Shown piece after piece: positions 57,323 to 64,000 of a DNA stretch of 64,000 bases. A program made the position numbers and the translations under genes. Numbering within the stretch: position 1 is the first letter of the stretch; each line of letters opens with the position of its first letter. A model generated the notes under the pieces. That model was given only the letters and a program-made list of their open reading frames with translations. It was not told the origin of the DNA and searched no databases. The DNA is from Setophaga petechia (Eukaryota; Chordata; Aves; Passeriformes; Parulidae): positions 12,330,501 to 12,394,500 of the forward strand of contig JANCRA010000010.1 of the NCBI GenBank assembly GCA_024362935.1. The letters run 5' to 3'.

Positions 57323-60300
57323 TTTAAAGAAAATTCCAGTGAAAATTGTCAATTTGTTGAAACTGAAAAGTTCTGCAGATGAGGATTGTTTTCAATGCAT
57401 TTCTTAGCTTGGGAAAAAAAAAAGATTTAAAGCATAGTTTTGAAATGGATGAAATGCTCTGTTTCAGCATTTTGAAAGTGAAACATTTTTGGTTTTCATT
57501 TTGAAATTACTTTCCATTTATTTTTTTCATTATATTATGTGCTATAAATATGACACAAAATCAAGGAAAATTGAGGCATGACGTCTCTGTTTGTTGAAAG
57601 GGAGCTGCTTTGAACTACCTGAAAGGGTATTACTTTTTTAATTTCCACTGCAGAGAACTCTGACATCTCCTGAATTTGCTCTGTCTGGCACAATTTCAAA
57701 ATCCACCAGGAAATAGGATTTTTGTCCTCCTCAGGACACATGAGGGCATGATGTCTGCGACACTGCTCCTAATGTCACACGGGGCTGCTGTCCTGAGGAA
57801 CAATTCTGCCAAAGTGAAAATATTAAATCAGAGAGGTGCAAGGGCTGGGCAAGAAGGTAAAAGACATGGTCCAAAGATGTCCAGTCATTTGTAGTTGTGC
57901 CCACTGGACACCATTTCCATAAACCTGGAGGTGTTTAAGCATTGGAGCAGGTGACCTTCGATTCCTGCTGAGTGTCTGTTGTGGGAAAATTTAAAATTCT
58001 GTCAGATGTTTGTAGGAAAAGCGTAAGTTAAGCTGACCCTGCATTAGCAGGATCAGCAGACATGAACAACGTGAGTTCTCCTTCAGCCCTGCAAGCTGAT
58101 GCCATCACTTGCCAGGGCAACGTGGTGCTGGCACCAGAAGGTCCCTGGGAAGGCAGAGGGACCACGGTAAGGAGAAAGGCAGGAAGAGAGAGGGGAAACT
58201 GAGTTTCAAAATGATACATACAAAAATGAAAGAGAAGCAGAAGGGAGCTGGCTGAACTCACAAGGCACATCAGCCAAGGAAGAGAGGACATGACTCCTGA
58301 GGGGTCAAAACACAACAGATTCTAAAAGCAAAACAATTCTGCTGAAATATTTGTTCATAATGGCCCTTGCACATTGCACGTGTAATAAACTCCAAAAGAA
58401 ATCAACCACTAAGAGTTATGCTTCTCACAATGAAAGTTTGTTCTCAAGTCCTTTGCTTTCTACCCAAGCTAAAACACCCCAATTCTTATTCATATCCCAA
58501 GCATAGTTTTAATTTGGCCCCATTCTGTGTTCATTTGCTTCCCCTGCTGTTGCAGCAGAGCTGCCCTGAGTGTGCACAGGCAGGACCAAAGCAGGGCTGT
58601 GCTGGGTCCCTGAGATGGGAGCTCCCCAGGCATGACTCAGGGACCTTCCCCACTGATCAGAGCTCAGGGAACGTGGGCAAGGGCCAAGCTGCAGATTTGG
58701 CCTCATCTTTTATGATTCCAGCTGCCAAACGTCTTAACAGCAAGCATTCCACTTTATCCTTGATTGCAAGGGATCCAAAACGTTTCCTGAGAGATGAGGC
58801 ATGAGGTACAGAAGGTGCAGCTCCAGCTCTCCTCCTCCAGCCTTCCTCTGTGTGCTCAAGCACCTCAGTAATGTTGCATCAAACATAGGACAAAAATGCT
58901 GTGGCCACAGGTGTGCAACAAGGGTCTCCTTGTAGTATAAAGGTCACTGGTGTGCAAGCTGATTTCAGGCAGGTGAAATGTGCCCTGTGTTTGCACTGTG
59001 CTGCTCTGCAGTGCCCCACAGAGACAGCACTGTCGTCAGCAGGACAGAATGCCTGTGTCACCATGCCCTTCACCCCAGGGACAGTGTGTCCCCAGGCCCT
59101 GTGACCTTCCTTACTGTGACTCTCCTGGTGACCAGATTAAAGGGAACAAGGTGATCTGAGTCCTATCTCTGCTGACACTCTGAATTCCCACTGTTTATCA
59201 GCTTCTCTTTAAAAGCATTTCAGATTGCATTTCCCTATCTAGCATATGGAGACTTTCATTTCTGTGACAGGTTGATTCTTTTATCAGGCATTTATAAGGA
59301 TTTACAATAGCAGTGCACTCCTCATGCAGCACAGGGTTTCTCACAGAACAAACACTGGCAGAGGGATAGGATGTCCTCAGAGCAATTTTTCCTTCTCTTT
59401 CCTGTCCTACCTTTCCTAGGCTTTGCAGAGGCAGGTCAGTACAACAAAGGCTATGAAAACACTAATGCCCTTCCCAAGCATTTTCTGCAGGGATGAGTGA
59501 TGATGGATGCAGGCCCATTAAAAGGGCTGAGTACATGGGGCTCTTCTGTCCTTGTGAGGTGGGGATACAGCAGCCAGAAATCCCCTGCCAGCAGGTGAAC
59601 AGCGATAGGCACAGGAAGAGGAGAGAGGCACTGAACCCTGCAGGAGATCTGCAGAGAGGAGACAGATACTGGATTTGCAAAATAAAATCCTCCAGGACAG
59701 AGCCTGCAGGGCAGGGATTTCTCCTTTTTGACAGCCCACAGTGAATGAAGCACAAAATAGCCTGCTGTCTCTGCAGACAGCGAGGATATTTGGAGACGTC
59801 AAACTGTAGTACAGAGGATGCACAGGAGGAATGGAGACACAGCTAACTACCTCCCAGGCTTCTTATTTCTTGTTCCAAGTGGGAGAGCCTGAAATCATGC
59901 AAACTTTTCTTGCATTCCTGCTCAATCAAAAATATAGCTTTCTTTCTGCTTTGGGATAGCACAGGGAAATAAAGCTTATTTGGTCTTCGTTATCTGTCCT
60001 TGGTTCAGATTCAAAATTGCCTGGATTTAAAGCACACATATTTTCAGCCCTAGCAAGGAACAGGGGAATATCAATGGACACAGCCAGGCATGAAGTCCAG
60101 TTTCCTATTTCTAAACTCCATGTAGAAGCAGTTTCTCAGATTCTTTCAGGGGCTTATAAGGACAGGTTATTTCTGCTGCATAGTTGATAATTTGCCTAAC
60201 ATAGCTCCAGTCTCATACTGAGATTCACTTTCTGATTTGACTTTGATTTGATAGCTGCATTTGGTAGTCTACAATGATCAATAGCACGTTAGCTTTGGTA

Positions 60301-60770
60301 ATACAGTTTCTTGATTTTTAGTTCGAGTTGGTTAAGTGCCTTGATAGAATCTGTAAAGTACCCAGAGGCCCATTGGGCTCTGCTGGGACCCTGGGAACAG
60401 CTCTTCAGGTAGAGGCTGATGTAAAACTGCCCTGCTCCCTGCCCAGCTGATCACCTGGAGACAACAGGAGCTGCTTCTACCCTGTCCCAGTCCTGCCCTT
60501 TCCAAGTTCACGAGCCTGTCCTGGTGCAGACACTCAGTGAACTGGTTGAGAAAAGCAAGTCACCAGAAACAAAAGTCAAAATAAATGCTTTTGTGCCAGT
60601 TTAGGTCACCAAACTGGCTGAGAGCATCAGGCATGCTGGTTCCAGAGGCAGAGCAGCATCAAAGCTGGGAGGATGTAGAGAACCAGTAGTAACCAGTACT
60701 CTACCAGCAGAGAAAGTTCCTCCAGGAATTACTGTGCTGTACTAACTGCTGTACTAACTATCTATTTGGC
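57323..60770. other. Single-copy intergenic DNA, no gene seen
   Basis: A short stretch at 57900-57970 (AAACCTGGAGGTGTTTAAGC) slightly resembles CR1 but is too short to call. AT-rich sequence with a TGATCAATAGCACGTTAGC piece lies at 60180-60330. Frames up to 145 codons (plus strand at 58367) are not recognised. Confidence 0.45.
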
Positions 60771-60774
60771 TTTT

Positions 60775-60935
60775 CTCATTAAACATTAAAAGTGTCTTCA
60801 GCTCTTTTACCATCACCTGATATTGCCACTTGAATTGTGAATGGCCACATCTACTTGGGGCTTAATGAGGTTTAATTAATTTATAGCCACACCTTACTTC
60901 CCTGGTATTAATTTGCCTTCAGAGGCATGTGTATT
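60775..60935. promoter_or_regulatory. Candidate conserved noncoding element
   Basis: CTCATTAAACATTAAAAGTG, ACTTGAATTGTGAATGGCC, GCTTAATGAGGTTTAATTAA and TGGTATTAATTTGCC. Dense TAAT/AATTA cores, no tandem period, distinct from its flanks. Tentative. Confidence 0.3.
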
Positions 60936-61435
60936 CTGTAGTCTCTCCTTCAGCTTGAAGGGGCAAAAGGTACTTTGGAGTGATGAATAAGAGTCTCAGG
61001 ACAGCTGGGGCTGGGATGAGGAGGACAGGTTATACAGTGAGGGCCTGGTCACAGCAGCCACTAGAACCAGCAGTAAGTGGACAGAGCAAGCAGAAAATAA
61101 GTCACAAAGGAGGGTCTCATTCTGGGTCTGCACAGGGCAGAGCAATGCAGAGAGGGGAGCTGAGGCTGCCTGCACAAAGCCCCTTCTGGAACTGCACACT
61201 GAGGAGATCTGTGCTCTTGAGAGAGACTGGTCTGAGCCTCCTGCTCTGTCCATGTGCTGCCAAGCAAACAGCAAAAGAAAGGGGGAATAGGGCAATGTTT
61301 AGGAAGGAGCAGCACAGAAAAGGCTGTGAAGACTGTGGTTTAAACCCTCTGAAAACACTTGCAGCCAAGTGCCAGCCATCCAATATGCAGGCACAGTTGG
61401 ATAATGTTAAGGGTGATGGCTAGCTGCAAACAGAT
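60936..61435. other. Single-copy intergenic DNA
   Basis: GC-moderate. A 147-codon plus-strand frame (60980-61423) is overlapped by three minus-strand frames of 84-99 codons; none is recognised, which is typical of a locally stop-poor stretch. Confidence 0.5.
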
Positions 61436-61439
61436 TCTG

Positions 61440-61900
61440 GGTGCCTGTTATTTTGCTAAGAATTTCCACGCTTTTTGGAGAGTTTAAATCAGAACTTTAA
61501 TGGGCTTTTGATGTTGTTTTAGTTTGGTGAATAGTTTCCCGTTGTATCTGCTTATTCAGTGAAACAGTGAGGAAGAGCAGTTACAGAGGGAGATGACAAG
61601 AGACTATAGAAGCCTATCTCAGCTGCATTTGCACAGCAGAAGCCTTTAAAAATCGCTGTGCTATGAACAAGACATTTCCATATTTCACGGCTATTTTTGC
61701 TGGATGCCTGAAGTTGATGATACAGCAAAAAAAATTTGAATGAAGGGAAAAGGGAACGAAGTCCTTCTGCCGTTCCTTTCTTTCCCACAATTTGCATCTC
61801 AGCCATGCTGCTTGGCAAAGCCAACAAAGCAAAGTATGTTGTGGCTGTAAAATGATAAGCACATGGGCTAGGCTGAGGATGATTTCTCCCCAGCATTTGG
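61440..61900. promoter_or_regulatory. AT-leaning island with retained CpGs, candidate conserved element
   Basis: Contains ATTTCCACGCTTTTTGGAG, TTTAATGGGCTTTTGATG, TTTCCCGTTGTATCTGC, TTAAAAATCGCTGTGC, CATATTTCACGGC and TTCTGCCGTTCC. Surviving CpGs in AT-rich context suggest constraint or low germline methylation. No repeat is recognised. Confidence 0.3.
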
Positions 61901-61942
61901 TTAGGAAAATGGGGATTCATTTTGAAGTTGAACATTTGACTC

Positions 61943-61988
61943 TTTTTTTTTTTTTTTTTTTTTTTACTTTGCTGCTCCTTTTTTTTTT
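61943..61988. repeat. T23 homopolymer and neighbouring T10 run
   Basis: T-run at 61943-61965, then ACTTTGCTGCTCC, then a second T-run to about 61988. On the minus strand these give lysine runs in a 167-codon frame, which is therefore discounted. It could be the A-tail of a decayed minus-strand retroposon, but no body is recognised. Confidence 0.95.
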
Positions 61989-63240
61989 CCCCAAAAAAAC
62001 TTATAAGGGCAGCTGAGTCTTTTGGGAAAACAAGGTCAGAGGGATGCAGGAACATTGATTTTCAATGTGTGCTCCCTCTTAAACTTATGGCAACAGAGAT
62101 ATGAACCCTCTGTGTGCCTGGATTACCATCACCCCCAATACTCTGCTCACTTATCCAAGCCTGCAGAGATCCACCAGGCTCTACAGTTTTCATGGTGTAA
62201 CAAAGCATGCAAAGAAAAAGTCAATAATAGGCAGGGGCAATCCTGCTAAGTGCTGCTTGGTGAATCTGTAGGATATGGCACTAGACTGAGGAAGCTGAAA
62301 ATAAGAAAAAGAAAACAGAAATGGAACTTCAAGGAAAGTTTTCTGTTATGTTCAAGGAAAGTCTGTTATGTTTCCAGAGAGGCTGCTCAGGACTCTGGGA
62401 TGTTATGCCCATGTGTGATGCTGTGCCCAAAATTATTGGTTGCTTTTCAAAGCTCCTAGAGTCTGAGGGTTTTTTTGGTTCTGTATCATTTATGCTAATT
62501 ATCATCTGTGACCATTTCTTGGGCACCTTCCATGTGTTTGACAGTCTCTGTCCCACTGTGAAAGACACAGTGTACATTGAAATGCTCTAATAAAATTGCC
62601 TGTTCCTCTGCAATTAGCTCAGTTCTTATGGCACCACTAAACAAGACAGGCTTGGGGTAATTTTTTTCCAATGAAGGATTTGAAAAGAGCTTGTGGACTG
62701 CAAATAGGAGACCAGCTTGTGAATGATGGAAAAAGATCCCATCCAGGCCCAGGACCAATGGAGAGATGCACTGTGCTGGGTGTTTTGAGCTTGCCCTGTG
62801 ACTACCTGGCCATCTGGCACACAGCCTAATACCCCAAAGCCTTCCTTGTGCACCACAAAGTGCAAATGCCACTTTAAAGGTCTTTGTAAGGCAGATGTGG
62901 GGAGGCATCTTGTTCTTGACCTACCTTCAGCAGCCATGACAGGAATGAGGTTTTTCCTTTAGATCTGCAGACCAAATAAAGGCAGAGACCTGCAGCTTTC
63001 TTTCACTAAAGGGTTGAAGTTTCTCTAGTCTGACATTATTACAGTGACCACAGTCAGCCCTGGGCTGGATAAGGGGCTGCCAGTGGGGACAGTTTAAGCA
63101 GCAGGTTGAGATGTCAGGATAAGCAAAGGGGTTCCATCCAGAACTTTGGGGTCTGGGGCTCAGGCATGTCTCAACACCCCATGGAGGAGCTGAGGTGAAG
63201 AGCACAGCTCAGGGCTGGCTGTCAGAAAGTCAGCCAGGCT
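61989..63240. other. Single-copy intergenic DNA
   Basis: A short imperfect direct repeat AAGGAAAGTTTTCTGTTATG/AAGGAAAGTCTGTTATG lies at about 62332-62371. Frames up to 137 codons on the minus strand are not recognised. Confidence 0.5.
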
Positions 63241-63249
63241 GTCCCAGGC

Positions 63250-63345
63250 CACTGAACATCTCTATTGCTCACTCTCTCCATCCATAAAACAGAACTGTAA
63301 CACTTGTCTCAGATGGGTGTGTGAGGATCTGTGGCTGCAGTAAAC
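63250..63345 (+). mobile_element. Possible decayed MIR-like fragment
   Basis: CTCTCTCCATCCATAAAACA, GAACTGTAACACTTGTCTCA and GATGGGTGTGTGAGGATC follow the order of the MIR 3' core (CATCTGTAAAATGGG, AATAACACTTACCTCA, GGGTTGTTGTGAGGATT). Mismatches are many, so chance similarity is possible. Confidence 0.35.
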
Positions 63346-64000
63346 CTTGTGGCTCTTGGCTGGAATACACCATACCAACACTCACTGTTGTAACTAGGGA
63401 ATAATTCCTTGCATATGACCCAAACAAACTGAAAGGGATTTTAGAAGGTGGCTCCATGCCATAGGAATTGCAGTGATGCTGGCTCCAGATAAGCAAATGG
63501 TTTGAAGAAGTCTATCCTCCTCTGAAGGCTGAAACACAGAAAAAGCTCATTTGATTGGTTTTTAATAGTGGGAAGATCCACAATTTTTTTCTTCATATGC
63601 TTTTGGCTCTGGGAGCAGTGAAAAAGCATTAGAAGTACTCAAAACACTGGAAAAGCAAAGAGAACAACTAACATTAATCTGACCCTCAGTAGAACAGTGC
63701 AAAAGAAGGCTGCCTTCATCAGATTTGTACTATGTTCATAGGAGAACTGGGAGCAATTCTAGAAATAAAATCCAAAATATGGGATCTGTTGCAGATTGCA
63801 TTTGCTGAAATACCTGCAGGAGTCAGCAACTCCTCCTGCAGACTGGAGTTGGTGGAAACAACTCAAACTTTCCAACAAGTAAAACTTTCCTGGCTTTGAC
63901 TCTGTTTAGGTCAAAATTTGGGGAATTACTGGAGTTCCCCCAGGCTAATAGCTAAAATCAAGGGATGTAAAACCCATATGAAACCCAACTGCAAATAGGG
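63346..64000. other. Single-copy intergenic DNA to the window edge
   Basis: Ordinary AT-leaning sequence. No gene or repeat is recognised. Confidence 0.5.

Noticed and set aside
57900..57990. CR1-like fragment (CCTGGAGGTGTTTAAGC)
   Set aside because: The similarity covers fewer than 25 bp and lacks the octamer tail or other CR1 blocks.

Overview
The window looks like vertebrate nuclear DNA from a bird, most likely a songbird. It carries CR1 LINE 3' ends, one in each orientation, an ancient MIR-type SINE, and two solo LTRs of one family that I recognise as typical of passerine genomes. It also has (TG)n, (TTCCC)n and (GGGAT)n microsatellites, GC-rich minisatellites, and AT-rich homeobox-motif islands typical of conserved noncoding DNA. 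Bird is well supported. Passerine is an inference from the LTR families.

I find no protein-coding gene or exon that I can support. All long open frames are random frames or run through low-complexity or tandem-repeat DNA. There is also no tRNA, rRNA, CRISPR array or bacterial-type operon. The stretch reads as a 64-kb intergenic desert or a very large intron.

Layout: 1-7.2 kb is single-copy DNA with two direct copies of a 290-bp repeat (1233 and 6921, about 93% identical, no indels). 7.2-13.9 kb is single-copy, with two AT-rich islands near 12 kb. 13,951-14,406 is a solo LTR whose interior has expanded into a (TG)n tract. 14.4-25.7 kb is single-copy and contains the strongest conserved-element candidates (about 16.9-17.6, 20.3-20.8 and 22.6-22.8 kb). 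25,756-27,219 is a nested repeat complex: a perfect (TTCCC)15 tract, then a CACACCCGGG-type minisatellite interrupted by an LTR-like insertion on the minus strand. 27.3-36.2 kb is single-copy, with conserved-looking islands, a CR1 end and a MIR-like core. 36,511-37,049 is a two-copy tandem duplication with a 272-bp period. 37-49 kb is single-copy, with a CR1 end at 44.3 kb and (GGGAT)9 at 45.9 kb. 49,385-50,268 is an 18-copy 47/49-bp minisatellite. 50-64 kb is single-copy, with a second solo LTR (54,336-54,742), a MIR (57.1-57.3 kb) and several AT-rich islands.

With no genes, the plausible biology is cis-regulatory: clusters of TAATTA and octamer-type motifs in AT-rich blocks with little sign of decay. 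The rest is repeat dynamics: nested insertion, minisatellite higher-order structure and recent duplications. Conservation could not be measured here, so every conserved-element call is provisional.
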